Shown here: positions 25,865-34,385 of the stretch, piece after piece
How positions within the stretch are numbered: position 1 is the first letter of the stretch
How the letters are laid out: the number at the start of each line of letters is the position of its first letter
Source: Mycobacterium sp. DL99
GTDB taxonomy: Bacteria > Actinomycetota > Actinomycetes > Mycobacteriales > Mycobacteriaceae
Reading direction: 5' to 3'
NCBI RefSeq assembly: GCF_004762045.1
Contig: NZ_SJOM01000007.1
Coordinates: forward strand, 4,093,451 to 4,157,450
DNA: 64,000 bases
The notes under the pieces: model-generated
What the model saw: only the letters and a program-made list of their open reading frames with translations
Databases searched by the model: none
What the model was told of the DNA's origin: nothing
Position numbers and translations under genes: made by a program

Positions 25865-26106
25865 TCCCGGCCCCTTCGGTCCGTTCGCGTTTATTGGCCC
25901 AGGTCGTGATGTGCGGGAAAGGATTTGGCGCATGACCTACCTTCAATTGAGGGAATAGTGTTGCGGTTCCATGCCGTTCGGTGTGGAAGGCAGGGCCCAT
26001 CACGGGAAGTGCTCGTCGGCGATCCACCCGGAAATGCGCGAGCCGTACTATCTCTCAGCGAGAATGAGTGCGGCCGCTACCGTGAGTTGGTATTCGTTGT
26101 CTTGTT

Positions 26107-27393
26107 CTAGACGGAGCTCAGATAAGACTTGAGTTGGAATCCGTCCACTTGGGCCTCGGCGACGGTGGGCCTGCGCGTGCCCGCCAGAATCTTGCGGGTG
26201 GCCATATGGTCAGTCGGCCGGTTCACCGACTCGACCGCCACCAGCTCGGTGTCATCGAAGCGCAGCACAGAGAAGTTTCCGTTCGCCGGGTCGCCGACGA
26301 CGACACGTTGATTGTCGGGTCGCCCGATACCGGCGATCTGGAGCTTCACCTCGTACTGGTGCGACCAGAACCACGGGACGCTCCGATAGCCCTGCCGTGC
26401 GCAGTTCGTCAGCAGCGCCGCCACGTGGCGCGCGTGGTCGACGGCGTTCTGCACCGATTCCAGCCTCACCAACCCCGCCCCGTGAACGCTGGGATAGCTG
26501 GCGCAGTCGCCGACCGCACTGACGTGGTCGTCACAGGTGCGAAGGTGCTCATTGACCAGGACACCACCGGTGCGGTCACAAATGGTCAACCCGGCGGACG
26601 CGGCCAACTCGACGTTGGGCACCGCACCCACCCCGACCAAGACCAGGTCGGCCGCGATCTCGTCTCCGTTCCCGAGTTCGACAGCGGCCACTCGCCCGTC
26701 GCGGCCTCGAATTCGAGATACGCTCGCTCCCAGCAGGATCCGCACACCGTTGCTGCGGTGAAGGTCAGCCAGATACCCCGACATCTCGACCGAAACGCTG
26801 TGCGCCAACGGACGATCAGCAGTTTCGATCACCGTCACGCCGTGACCATTGAGCGCGGCCCACGCCGCGGCTTCCATGCCGATGAAGCCGGCTCCGACAA
26901 TGACGAGACGCCGGGGTCGATCGAGATGCGAACGCAGGCTGTCGGCGTCAAATCGGGTTCGCAACATGACGACACCCGGTTGGTCGGCGCCAGGAATGGC
27001 AATCGGTCGTGGACGTGCGCCGGTGGCCAGAACCAGATGGCCGTATCCCAGTCGAGTGCCGTTAGCGAACTCGACCTGCCGCTCGTTCAGACACAGCGCA
27101 CGAACCCGCGTTCCCGGGCGTACGCAGATGGAACGCTTGTCGTAGAACTCCTGACTGCGTATCACGACGGCCGAATCGTCAGGATCTGTCAGGTAGCCCT
27201 TGGACAGTGGCGGGCGCTGGTATGGCAACGCCGATTCGTCGCCGATCAGCGTGATGGGACCGGTGTATCCCCCGTCGCGTAACGAGGCGGACACCTGGAA
27301 TCCTGCTTGGCCGGCCCCGACGATCACCACGCTGTCGGCACGTGCCGACGTGGCGATACCTGGTCCGTGGGCGGGCAATGGGGCATTGTTCAT
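26107..27393 (-). CDS. NAD(P)H ferredoxin reductase (rhodocoxin/putidaredoxin reductase type)
   Basis: A 428-residue flavoprotein. It has an FAD fold VVIVGAGQAGFQVSASLR, the family motif LPYQRPPLSKGYL, an NAD fold VIVGAGFIGMEAAAW, and the second FAD motif VSAVGDCASYP. This is the class that passes electrons from NAD(P)H to a [2Fe-2S] ferredoxin for bacterial P450s. It is the third gene after the P450 and the ferredoxin on the same strand, separated from the ferredoxin by 125 bases containing a stem-loop. Together the three make a complete class I P450 electron chain. Confidence 0.9.
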   Translation of the reverse strand: MNNAPLPAHGPGIATSARADSVVIVGAGQAGFQVSASLRDGGYTGPITLIGDESALPYQRPPLSKGYLTDPDDSAVVIRSQEFYDKRSICVRPGTRVRALCLNERQVEFANGTRLGYGHLVLATGARPRPIAIPGADQPGVVMLRTRFDADSLRSHLDRPRRLVIVGAGFIGMEAAAWAALNGHGVTVIETADRPLAHSVSVEMSGYLADLHRSNGVRILLGASVSRIRGRDGRVAAVELGNGDEIAADLVLVGVGAVPNVELAASAGLTICDRTGGVLVNEHLRTCDDHVSAVGDCASYPSVHGAGLVRLESVQNAVDHARHVAALLTNCARQGYRSVPWFWSHQYEVKLQIAGIGRPDNQRVVVGDPANGNFSVLRFDDTELVAVESVNRPTDHMATRKILAGTRRPTVAEAQVDGFQLKSYLSSV

Positions 27394-27454
27394 CGAGTTC
27401 GGCCTTTGCGGAATTCGGGTGGGACGTCACCGACTGACTTGAAGTGTGTTCATA

Positions 27455-27482
27455 CCCGCGGGCCACATGACGGGCCCGCGGG
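27455..27482 (-). terminator. stem-loop between ferredoxin and reductase genes
   Basis: Arms CCCGCGGGCC (27455-27464) and GGCCCGCGGG (27473-27482) form a perfect 10-bp GC-rich stem with an 8-nt loop, within the operon downstream of the ferredoxin. No T-run follows, so it may act as a partial terminator or mRNA-stability element, giving more P450 and ferredoxin than reductase (inference). Confidence 0.55.
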
Positions 27483-27518
27483 GAACGGGGCTGACAGGAC
27501 TCGCTGTCGAACGCTTCG

Positions 27519-27839
27519 TCAAACCTGCTCTTCGGCGACACGCACGATCAATCCGTCGCAGAGATCGGTCACTGAGAGCTGGCACGACAATCGGCTGTTG
27601 GATTCCCTTGGCGCGAGTGTGCAGTCGAGCATCTCGCTCTCCGCTTCTGAGACCGCTGGTAGCACATCCAGCGGCCCGTCTTCCACGTAAACGTGGCACG
27701 TCGCGCACATGGCATTGCCGCCGCACTCGCCCACGATCGATCCGATGTCGTTGTTCACGGCGGCCTGCATGACGCTGCTGCCGACCGCGGCGTCCACGGT
27801 CACTGCTTCACCGTCGACGATGTAGGTGATCTTCGGCAT
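27519..27839 (-). CDS. [2Fe-2S] ferredoxin, adrenodoxin/putidaredoxin type
   Basis: A 106-residue ferredoxin. The cluster ligands are seen in GECGGNAMCATCHVYV (C-x5-C-x2-C) with the fourth in RLSCQLS, the spacing of vertebrate-type ferredoxins that serve P450s. AAGGAGGAG precedes the ATG. It lies 29 bases past the P450 stop, so it is co-transcribed and is the direct electron donor to the P450. It has no signal peptide; it acts in the cytoplasm. Confidence 0.93.
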   Translation of the reverse strand: MPKITYIVDGEAVTVDAAVGSSVMQAAVNNDIGSIVGECGGNAMCATCHVYVEDGPLDVLPAVSEAESEMLDCTLAPRESNSRLSCQLSVTDLCDGLIVRVAEEQV

Positions 27840-27868
27840 TTCTCCTCCTTGTGTCCGTCGTAGCCGGG

Positions 27869-29059
27869 TCAGCCGTGAGCCACGACGTCAATGGAGGCGA
27901 AGCCGCGCAACACATTGTTGAGTGCCCGAGTCTCCGACTGAATCTCGAAGCGCTTGACCTTCGCCGCGAGTTCCTCGAACAGCGCCCGCATCTCGAGGCG
28001 AGCCAGGTTCATTCCGACGCACGCGTGCGGGCCTGCCCCGAAACCGACGTGATCCGTCGGGTTTCGGGTGACATCGAAGCGATCGGGTTCCGGGTATTTG
28101 CGTTCATCGCGATTGGCGGCACCGTAGTAGACGATGACGCGTGACTCGGCCGGCAGCATGGCACCGTCGATCTCGGTGTCAACGGCCGCCTTTCGAGAGA
28201 AGCACTGCAGCGGCGACTCCATCCGTAGGACCTCGTTGATGGCCGACGGGATGAGCTTCGGATCCTGACGAATGAGGTCCCACTGGTCCGGATATTGGGC
28301 GAACAACCAGACCGCACTCGAGATCGCGAAGATGGTGGTATCGAGGCTCGGGCCCATGTAGTCCATCATCATGATGGGGCATCGATCCTTGGCGACCTCA
28401 CCACGATCGGCTGCCAAGAACACGGCTTCGGCCCAGCTGCCCGGCTTGAGCTTCCCCGGTACAGCCTGGGTGATGGCGTATTCCACCATCTCGCCGAGCA
28501 CGGGGAACGAATTCAGTGCGCGTTCGTTCAGCGGACCGGCGCTGTTGAACGACTCGGACGCCCAGAGCAGCATTCGCTCCCGGCCTTCCTCAGGCAGTCC
28601 GACCAGGTTGGAAACGATCGTCACCGGAAGGTACTGGGCGAGATCGGTGACCGCGTCAAACCGACCGCGTGCGATCAACCGATCGACGAGTTCGCCTGCC
28701 TCGGTCCGGATTTCCTCTTCCAGCGGCCGGAGCGCCTTCGGTGTCAGGGGCCTGACGACCACCCGACGTGACGTGGCGTGGGCTTCGCCGTCGCTACACA
28801 GGGTGTTGCCGCGAAGCATCTGATTGCTCTCGTCGTTCATCGTCACGCCCTCACCGGAGATGAACACCTCCGGTGTACGCAGGATGTGCGAGACCGTGCT
28901 GTAGCGGGTGGCCGCGTGCATTCCGTACCGGTCGAGGAACACGAGGGGCCCCTGGTCCCGAAGTTCGCGGTAGCCGGCCCAAGGGTCCAGCAATGCCGCG
29001 TCGGCGAAGACGTCGAGGTCGGAGTGTGGAATGTCCACATACGAGGTGCTCACTGTCAC
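27869..29059 (-). CDS. cytochrome P450 with atypical I-helix
   Basis: A 396-residue bacterial P450. The haem motif is FGAGPHACVGMNLA with Cys347 as thiolate ligand, and the K-helix ExxR is Glu276-Arg279. The I-helix reads MGPSLDTT (235-242): the acid-alcohol pair (Asp240, Thr241) is present, but the preceding A/G-G is replaced by Pro-Ser, so oxygen activation geometry may differ. The GTG at 29059 has AGGAG upstream; a GTG at 29053 is an alternative. First gene of the P450-ferredoxin-reductase operon, with a TTGACA promoter and the shared operator just upstream. Likely hydroxylation or O-dealkylation of an aromatic compound (inference from neighbours). Confidence 0.9.
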   Translation of the reverse strand: MTVSTSYVDIPHSDLDVFADAALLDPWAGYRELRDQGPLVFLDRYGMHAATRYSTVSHILRTPEVFISGEGVTMNDESNQMLRGNTLCSDGEAHATSRRVVVRPLTPKALRPLEEEIRTEAGELVDRLIARGRFDAVTDLAQYLPVTIVSNLVGLPEEGRERMLLWASESFNSAGPLNERALNSFPVLGEMVEYAITQAVPGKLKPGSWAEAVFLAADRGEVAKDRCPIMMMDYMGPSLDTTIFAISSAVWLFAQYPDQWDLIRQDPKLIPSAINEVLRMESPLQCFSRKAAVDTEIDGAMLPAESRVIVYYGAANRDERKYPEPDRFDVTRNPTDHVGFGAGPHACVGMNLARLEMRALFEELAAKVKRFEIQSETRALNNVLRGFASIDVVAHG

Positions 29060-29159
29060 GGAGGTCTCCTGCACGATTCGTCGGCCATTTGGTCCGGGTC
29101 TGAAATATTCACCTGCCCGGCGGTGTGTCACGGTTCACAAAACCACCTCAATTTCGCGT

Positions 29160-29180
29160 TGTCAAGAAAATCTCGACATT
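29160..29180 (-). promoter_or_regulatory. P450 promoter -35 plus shared near-palindromic operator
   Basis: Reading the minus strand, AATGTCGAGATT (29169-29180) is followed after 3 nt by TTGACA (29160-29165), a consensus -35. The dyad AAT-n-TCGA-n-ATT is symmetric at 10 of 12 positions. The same 12 bp recur at 30098-30109 with the same 3-nt spacing to a -35. On the plus strand the GntR gene has a possible -10 GTTAAC at 29204-29209, close enough to its ATG to suggest a leaderless message. Confidence 0.65.
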
Positions 29181-29217
29181 CTCGGAATTGGTGCCTTCTT
29201 GTGGTTAACTGCGATAC

Positions 29218-29910
29218 ATGGCACAGCCCACGCGTGTAGATGACGTCTATCGCAGGCTCAGGCGGGACATCCTCAGCGGTCGCCATCTGCCAGGCGCCAA
29301 GCTCCTGTCGGAACCCCTGCGCCAGGAGTACAACATCAGCAGTGGCGTACTCCGCGAGGTGCTTCCGCGTCTCGCTGGCGAGGGTCTCGTGGTGTCCGAA
29401 CCCCAGCGCGGATTCCGCGTAGCCACTGTTTCGGTCAGCGATCTCCATCAGCTCACCGAGGCCCGCATTCTCGTCGAGACCGCAGCTCTGCATCAGGCGA
29501 TCGAAGTCGGCGATCTGCAGTGGGAGTCCAGGGTCGTGGCGGCGCACCACACCCTCGCCGGATCCGCGTTTCGCGACGACACCGGGAAGCTGTCCGAGGA
29601 GTGGCTCATCGCGCACTCCGCCTTCCATGAGTCCCTGCTGTCCGGCAGCCCGAACCAGCGTCTGCAACGCATCGCGAGCCAGTTGCGAGATGCCACCGAG
29701 CTCTACCGGTGCTGGTCCCACGGCCTCGGCGATGAGCCGAATCGCGATGTCGCAGGCGAACATCGGCTCATCTTCGAAGCCACGGTCGCACGGGAGGGCG
29801 ACCGTGCTGCCGCACTGCTCGCTGAGCACTACGAGCACACGACGCGGATCATGACCCGACTCAGTGACAGCATGGGCGAGCCCAGCGCCCAAGCGATGAC
29901 GCCTGCCTGA
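29218..29910 (+). CDS. GntR family regulator, FadR/FCD subfamily
   Basis: A 230-residue regulator. The N-terminal winged HTH starts at DDVYRRLRRDILSGR, the standard GntR opening, with LRQEYNISSGVLREVLPRL as recognition region. A helical FCD effector domain follows from about residue 85, with metal-ligand-like His residues in HSAFHESLL and AGEHRLIFEA. It is divergent from the P450 operon and upstream of the ring-cleavage operon, and the shared palindrome in both promoters makes it the likely controller of both. Effector unknown, probably a pathway acid. Confidence 0.88.
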   Translation: MAQPTRVDDVYRRLRRDILSGRHLPGAKLLSEPLRQEYNISSGVLREVLPRLAGEGLVVSEPQRGFRVATVSVSDLHQLTEARILVETAALHQAIEVGDLQWESRVVAAHHTLAGSAFRDDTGKLSEEWLIAHSAFHESLLSGSPNQRLQRIASQLRDATELYRCWSHGLGDEPNRDVAGEHRLIFEATVAREGDRAAALLAEHYEHTTRIMTRLSDSMGEPSAQAMTPA

Positions 29911-30097
29911 CCGCACGCACGAGCACGCCCTTGACCCACCCGGTCGGTCCGGAGTTCACCCGACCGGCGAATCCGTGGCGCCTCCAGGCGGCCATCAGAG
30001 AATTTGACGCGCCCAGAAAGCGCTACCCACCACACCCACGCACATCCCGTCACCGCACACGTGGCCGGTCGAACGCTGAGCCCACACATTTCCCAAT

Positions 30098-30141
30098 AAT
30101 CTCGACATTATCTTGTTTTGTCGCAATCGTGCGGGTATAAC
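30098..30141 (+). promoter_or_regulatory. promoter of ring-cleavage operon with shared operator
   Basis: AATCTCGACATT (30098-30109) extends to a 16-bp near-palindrome (30096-30111, ATAAT...ATTAT, 14 of 16 symmetric). It is followed after 3 nt by TTGTTT (30113-30118), a 17-nt spacer and TATAAC (30136-30141). The first gene starts about 98 bases downstream. The rest of the 328-bp stretch 29911-30238 holds no gene that I can support. Confidence 0.65.
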
Positions 30142-30238
30142 TGGTAGCGTCCGTCACATTCGGAGGCTGATCACCGCACCCGACTGCCGCCCTCAGCAGC
30201 GCACGATCGGACACTCCTGCACAACCGGAAGGCACCAC

Positions 30239-31105
30239 GTGAAGTTCGCCAACTACGACCAGCGAGCCGTCGTCACCGACGGAAACCGAGCTGTCTATGT
30301 CGCCGATGCCAGCGCCGGCAAGTTCGCCGACGACCCTCGGCAGATCTTCACCCGCTGGACCGAATTCACCGCGTGGGCAGCGACAGTCGATCTCGCCGAC
30401 GGATTCGTCCTCGACCACAGCCGGCTGGGTGCACCCTCACCCCAACCACTGCAGGTCTTCGCCATCGGCCTGAACTACGCAGCACACGCCCGGGAAAGCG
30501 GTATCGACGTCCCACCGGAACCCGCGGTGTTCACCAAGTTCCCCAGCTCGATCACCGGCCCCGACTCGGTACTCGAACTCCCCACGGACACCGTGGACTT
30601 CGAGGCCGAGTTGGTCGTCGTGATCGGACAGCGCGCACATCGCGTCTCCGAGGCGGACGCGTGGGAGTACGTCGCGGGAATCACTGTCGGGCAGGATATT
30701 TCAGAACGTACCCGGCAGCTCACCGGCCCTGCACCACAGTTCAGCCTCGGCAAGTCGTTCCCCGGCTTCTCGCCGACGGGGCCGTGGCTGACCACCATCG
30801 ACGAGGTCCCCGACCCCGACAACCTCGGCATCGGGTGTTCGCTCAACGGCACGGTCATGCAGAAGGCAAGAACCAACGACTTGATCTTCTCGGTACCGGT
30901 CATCGTGGCCAAGCTGTCGGAGATTCTGCCGCTGTTTCCCGGTGACCTCATCTTCACCGGCACTCCCTCCGGAGTCGGTGGAGCACGCAAACCGCCGATT
31001 TTCCTGCGCGACGGAGACGTTCTCGAGACCTCGGTCGAGGGCATCGGAACGATCACCTCGCGATGCCGCGCCGGCGTTCCCTATCCGCCTGCGCGCGACG
31101 CCTGA
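30239..31105 (+). CDS. fumarylacetoacetate hydrolase family protein
   Basis: A 288-residue FAH-family enzyme. The core has FAIGLNYAAHA, the metal-binding VDFEAELVVVIG (Glu-x-Glu), AGITVGQDIS with the third acid ligand, GKSFPGFSPTGPW and FTGTPSGVG. Members cleave C-C bonds of acylpyruvates, hydrate 2-oxopent-4-enoates or decarboxylate oxo-acids formed by aromatic ring cleavage. The GTG at 30239 follows GGAAGG and gives the usual length; a start 126 bases upstream would add a tail unlike the family. It is the first gene of a five-gene operon and is followed 12 bases later by the extradiol-type dioxygenase. Confidence 0.88.
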   Translation: MKFANYDQRAVVTDGNRAVYVADASAGKFADDPRQIFTRWTEFTAWAATVDLADGFVLDHSRLGAPSPQPLQVFAIGLNYAAHARESGIDVPPEPAVFTKFPSSITGPDSVLELPTDTVDFEAELVVVIGQRAHRVSEADAWEYVAGITVGQDISERTRQLTGPAPQFSLGKSFPGFSPTGPWLTTIDEVPDPDNLGIGCSLNGTVMQKARTNDLIFSVPVIVAKLSEILPLFPGDLIFTGTPSGVGGARKPPIFLRDGDVLETSVEGIGTITSRCRAGVPYPPARDA

Positions 31106-31117
31106 CAGGAGAGCACC

Positions 31118-32041
31118 ATGGCACTGCACCGACTGGTATCGGTCACCATCGGAATCCCGAATGTCGCCGAAACCGCGCGGTACTACGAGGATTTCGGCCT
31201 CACCCCGCTCGGGGACAACCGCTTCGCGACCGCCGACGGCGGCAAACAACTGCGCCTCCTGCCCGCCCCGAAACGCCGGGTCGTCGACGTCACGTTCGGC
31301 GCCGACGACCAGGACGACATCGACCGCATCACCCGCCAGCTCCAACAACTCGACCTGAACCACAGCACCGGTGACGGTCGGGTGGAGACGTTCGAACCCA
31401 TTGCCGGGTTCCGCGCCGCGGTGGAGGTGACGCCGCACCTCGTCCAGGCCGCGCCACCCGCACCGGTCTACAACGGCCCCGGCCGCATCGACCGCAGCAA
31501 CAACCGCGCACCCGGCATCATGCGTGAAAACAGCGTTCGACCAAGCAAACTCGGTCACGTGGTGATCGGGTCCACCGACCAGGCCGCCACCCAGAAGTTC
31601 TTCACCGATGGCATCGGTCTGAAGATCAGCGATGTCGTTCCCTCGATCGCCGCGTTCATGCGGTGCTCGACCGACCACCACAACATTCTGGTGCAACAGG
31701 CGCCGGTGGATTTTCTGCATCACACCGCGTGGCAGGTCGACGACGTCGACGAGGTGGGCCGTGGTGCCATGGCCATGCTCGAAGACCACCCGGAACGCCA
31801 CGTCTGGGGCCCGGGTCGGCACCACGTGGGCTCGAACTTCTTCTGGTACCTGAAGGATCCGGCAGGCAACTTCTCGGAGTACTACTCCGATCTCGACTGC
31901 ATCGTCGACGACGCCCTGTGGCAACCCGGGGAATGGGAAGGCGCCAGAAGCCTCTTCAACTGGGGCCCGCCGCCGCCACCGTCGTTCATCCTGCCCGAGG
32001 ACCTCGCGGCGCACATGACCGGATCGCACGATGCCGGTTGA
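31118..32041 (+). CDS. extradiol ring-cleavage dioxygenase (VOC, type I)
   Basis: A 307-residue two-domain vicinal-oxygen-chelate protein. The C-terminal domain carries a complete 2-His-1-carboxylate iron site: His147 (LGHVVIG), His201 or His202 (FLHHTAW) and Glu254 (FSEYYSD). GPGRHHVGSNFFWYLKDPAGN matches the substrate-side His and Tyr regions of catechol 2,3-dioxygenase-type enzymes. It should open a catechol-like ring next to the diol. AGGAGAG precedes the ATG. Its stop overlaps the ligase start by 11 bases. The exact substrate is not readable. Confidence 0.85.
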   Translation: MALHRLVSVTIGIPNVAETARYYEDFGLTPLGDNRFATADGGKQLRLLPAPKRRVVDVTFGADDQDDIDRITRQLQQLDLNHSTGDGRVETFEPIAGFRAAVEVTPHLVQAAPPAPVYNGPGRIDRSNNRAPGIMRENSVRPSKLGHVVIGSTDQAATQKFFTDGIGLKISDVVPSIAAFMRCSTDHHNILVQQAPVDFLHHTAWQVDDVDEVGRGAMAMLEDHPERHVWGPGRHHVGSNFFWYLKDPAGNFSEYYSDLDCIVDDALWQPGEWEGARSLFNWGPPPPPSFILPEDLAAHMTGSHDAG

Positions 32042-34019
32042 TCCTGCCGCAGTAGACGGTGCGCTCTGGGTTCCCACTGCCGAGTTCACCGCACAAACCC
32101 GCCTCACCGACTACCGCGCCTGGCTCGAACGCGAGCACCAACTCGTGTTCAACGACTATCGCCAACTGTGGACCTGGTCGACGACCGACCTCGGCGCGTT
32201 CTGGATGTCGATTCGTGACTACTTCGACCTCGACATCGATGATCCCCAGCAGGTTCTCGACGAGGGCACCGGAATGCCCCACGCGCGGTGGTTCATCGGT
32301 TCAACCACCAACTACGCGGCCAACGCACTCGTCAACGAGTTGGAAGACGGACTCGCCATCCAGTCACTCGACGAATCCGGTGCGCTGACGCAGATGACCT
32401 GGCCGGAACTGCGGCACGCTGTCGGCGGGGTGGCGAACTGGTTACGCAAGCAGGGCATCGTCCCCGGCGACCGGATCGTCGGCTACGTCCCCAACATCGC
32501 CGGCGCCGTGGTCACAATGCTCGCTTCGGCCGCGGTCGGTGCGGTGTGGGCGTCCTGCGCGCAGGAGTACTCGGCGCAGGGCGCACACGATCGGTTCGCG
32601 CAGCTCGAGCCCAAGGTCCTGATCACGGCCGACGGATATCACCACGGCGGCAAGACCTTCGACCGTCGGAAGGCCGCCACCGAGTTGGCTGCGTCTCTGC
32701 CGACCGTCGAGTCGGTGGTCTGGATCGACAACCTGGGACTGATCGACGAGACCTCTGCTGGACACCGCCTCGTCGACCTCACCGCGAACGGTTGCGAGCC
32801 GGAGTTCACCCGGGTGCCTTTCGACCACCCGCTCTGGGTGCTGTTCTCCTCCGGCACCACCGGAGTGCCGAAGGGCATTGTGCACAGCCACGGCGGAATC
32901 CTGCTCGAACACAACAAGTTCTGCGGTCTGCACGCCGATATCGGTCCCGGCCAACGGTTTCTGTGGCTGGCCACACCGAGCTGGATGGTATGGAACATCC
33001 AGATCTCGGGATTGCTCGTCGGGGCGACCATATCGACCTATGACGGTGCACCGTCCTGGCCCGACGCCGCGCAGATCTGGCGCATCGCCGAACGTCTCGG
33101 TCTCGATGTTCTCGGCGTGAGTGCCGCAAGTCTCGTAGCCGCGCAGAAAGCCGGTACGCCCCCGCGGGAGGTCGCGCCGAACCTCACCCTGCGCGCCATC
33201 GGCAGCACCGGTTCACCGCTTCCCCCCGACACCGCGACCTGGGTCTATCAGCAGCTTCCCGACGTATGGCTGGCCTCGGCGAGCGGAGGAACCGACATCT
33301 GCTCGGCGTTCGCCGGTGGTGTCCCCACCGAGCCGGTGTTCGCCGATCAGATCCAGGGGCCGGCGCTGGGCGTTCTCCTCGACTCCTGGAACGAACATGC
33401 GGAGTCGGTGATCGGGCAGACCGGCGAGATGGTCGTCACTCGTCCGATGCCGGCTATGCCCCTTCGCTTTTGGAACGACATCGACTTCGCGAGATACACC
33501 GGCGCCTACTTCGACCACTATCCCGGGGTGTGGCGCCACGGCGACTGGATCACGATCACCGAACGCGGTGGAGTGATCATTCACGGCCGGTCCGACGCCA
33601 CGATGAACCGGCACGGAGTACGTATCGGGAGCGGTGAGATCTATCAGGTCGTCGACCAACTCCCGGAAGTGGACGACAGTGTGGTCGTCGGGGTCGAACT
33701 CGCCGACGGCGGGTACTGGATGCCGCTGTTCGTCGTACCGGCGCAGCCCATCGGCGATGCTCCTCGGCTCATCGAGTTGATACGCAACGAGATTCGCACG
33801 AACGTCAGTCCGCGACACGTGCCCGACGAGATCATCCTGGTTGATTCACTTCCACACACCAGAACCGGGAAGAAGCTCGAGGTCCCGGTCAAGCGAATCC
33901 TGCAGGGGGCCGACCCAGTGGGCGTCGTCAACCCGCAGGCCGTCGACAATGCCGACGCGCTCTACCAATTCGTCGACTTCAGACCACGCGACAGCCACCC
34001 GCCCGCCGCACGAAAGTAG
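32031..34019 (+). CDS. acetoacetyl-CoA synthetase-like acyl-CoA ligase
   Basis: A 662-residue adenylate-forming enzyme of acetoacetate-CoA ligase length. It has an N-terminal extension ending FWMSIRDYFDL typical of that group, the AMP-binding P-loop SSGTTGVPKG (273-282), WNDIDF/HGDWI and IHGRSDATMNRHGVRIGSGEIY for the adenylation fold, and RTGKKLEVP with the C-terminal catalytic lysine. It would activate a short beta-keto or related acid released by the upstream dioxygenase and hydrolase. Translation is coupled to the dioxygenase gene by an 11-base overlap. Confidence 0.87.
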   Translation: MPVDPAAVDGALWVPTAEFTAQTRLTDYRAWLEREHQLVFNDYRQLWTWSTTDLGAFWMSIRDYFDLDIDDPQQVLDEGTGMPHARWFIGSTTNYAANALVNELEDGLAIQSLDESGALTQMTWPELRHAVGGVANWLRKQGIVPGDRIVGYVPNIAGAVVTMLASAAVGAVWASCAQEYSAQGAHDRFAQLEPKVLITADGYHHGGKTFDRRKAATELAASLPTVESVVWIDNLGLIDETSAGHRLVDLTANGCEPEFTRVPFDHPLWVLFSSGTTGVPKGIVHSHGGILLEHNKFCGLHADIGPGQRFLWLATPSWMVWNIQISGLLVGATISTYDGAPSWPDAAQIWRIAERLGLDVLGVSAASLVAAQKAGTPPREVAPNLTLRAIGSTGSPLPPDTATWVYQQLPDVWLASASGGTDICSAFAGGVPTEPVFADQIQGPALGVLLDSWNEHAESVIGQTGEMVVTRPMPAMPLRFWNDIDFARYTGAYFDHYPGVWRHGDWITITERGGVIIHGRSDATMNRHGVRIGSGEIYQVVDQLPEVDDSVVVGVELADGGYWMPLFVVPAQPIGDAPRLIELIRNEIRTNVSPRHVPDEIILVDSLPHTRTGKKLEVPVKRILQGADPVGVVNPQAVDNADALYQFVDFRPRDSHPPAARK

Positions 34020-34024
34020 TCCCC

Positions 34025-34336
34025 ATGTACCGAGCTGCCATCGTCTACAACCGTCCCGAGGACCCGGCGCGGTTCGATTCCTACTATCGGGATCAGCATC
34101 TCCCAAAGATCCGCAAGATCCCCGGCCTCCATCGTCTCGCGGCGGGAAAGTGCGATCCGCTGGACGACGGCCCGCCGGCGGCGTACGCCCTTGCGATGTT
34201 GTATTTCGAAACCCAGGCACAGTGCCTGGCCGCCTTGTCCTCACCGGAAGGACAGGCAGCCGCCACCGATGCACAGCAATTCGCCACCGGCGGAATGACA
34301 CTCATCACGAGCGATGAAGAGATCGTGTGGCCCTGA
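34025..34336 (+). CDS. EthD-family small protein
   Basis: A 103-residue dimeric alpha/beta-barrel protein. It starts MYRAAIVYNRPEDPARFDSY and continues YRDQHLPKIRKIPGL, the EthD pattern with a conserved His. EthD proteins are needed with the P450 system for ethyl tert-butyl ether breakdown in Rhodococcus, though their reaction is unsettled; others are polyketide-type cyclases or decarboxylases. It lies 5 bases past the ligase stop. Its presence in a cluster with a P450 chain is notable. Confidence 0.82.
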   Translation: MYRAAIVYNRPEDPARFDSYYRDQHLPKIRKIPGLHRLAAGKCDPLDDGPPAAYALAMLYFETQAQCLAALSSPEGQAAATDAQQFATGGMTLITSDEEIVWP

Positions 34337-34385
34337 CCTGCGCCGAATTCCAGGCTTGATGTGAATCACCACAAGGAGTATTCAG

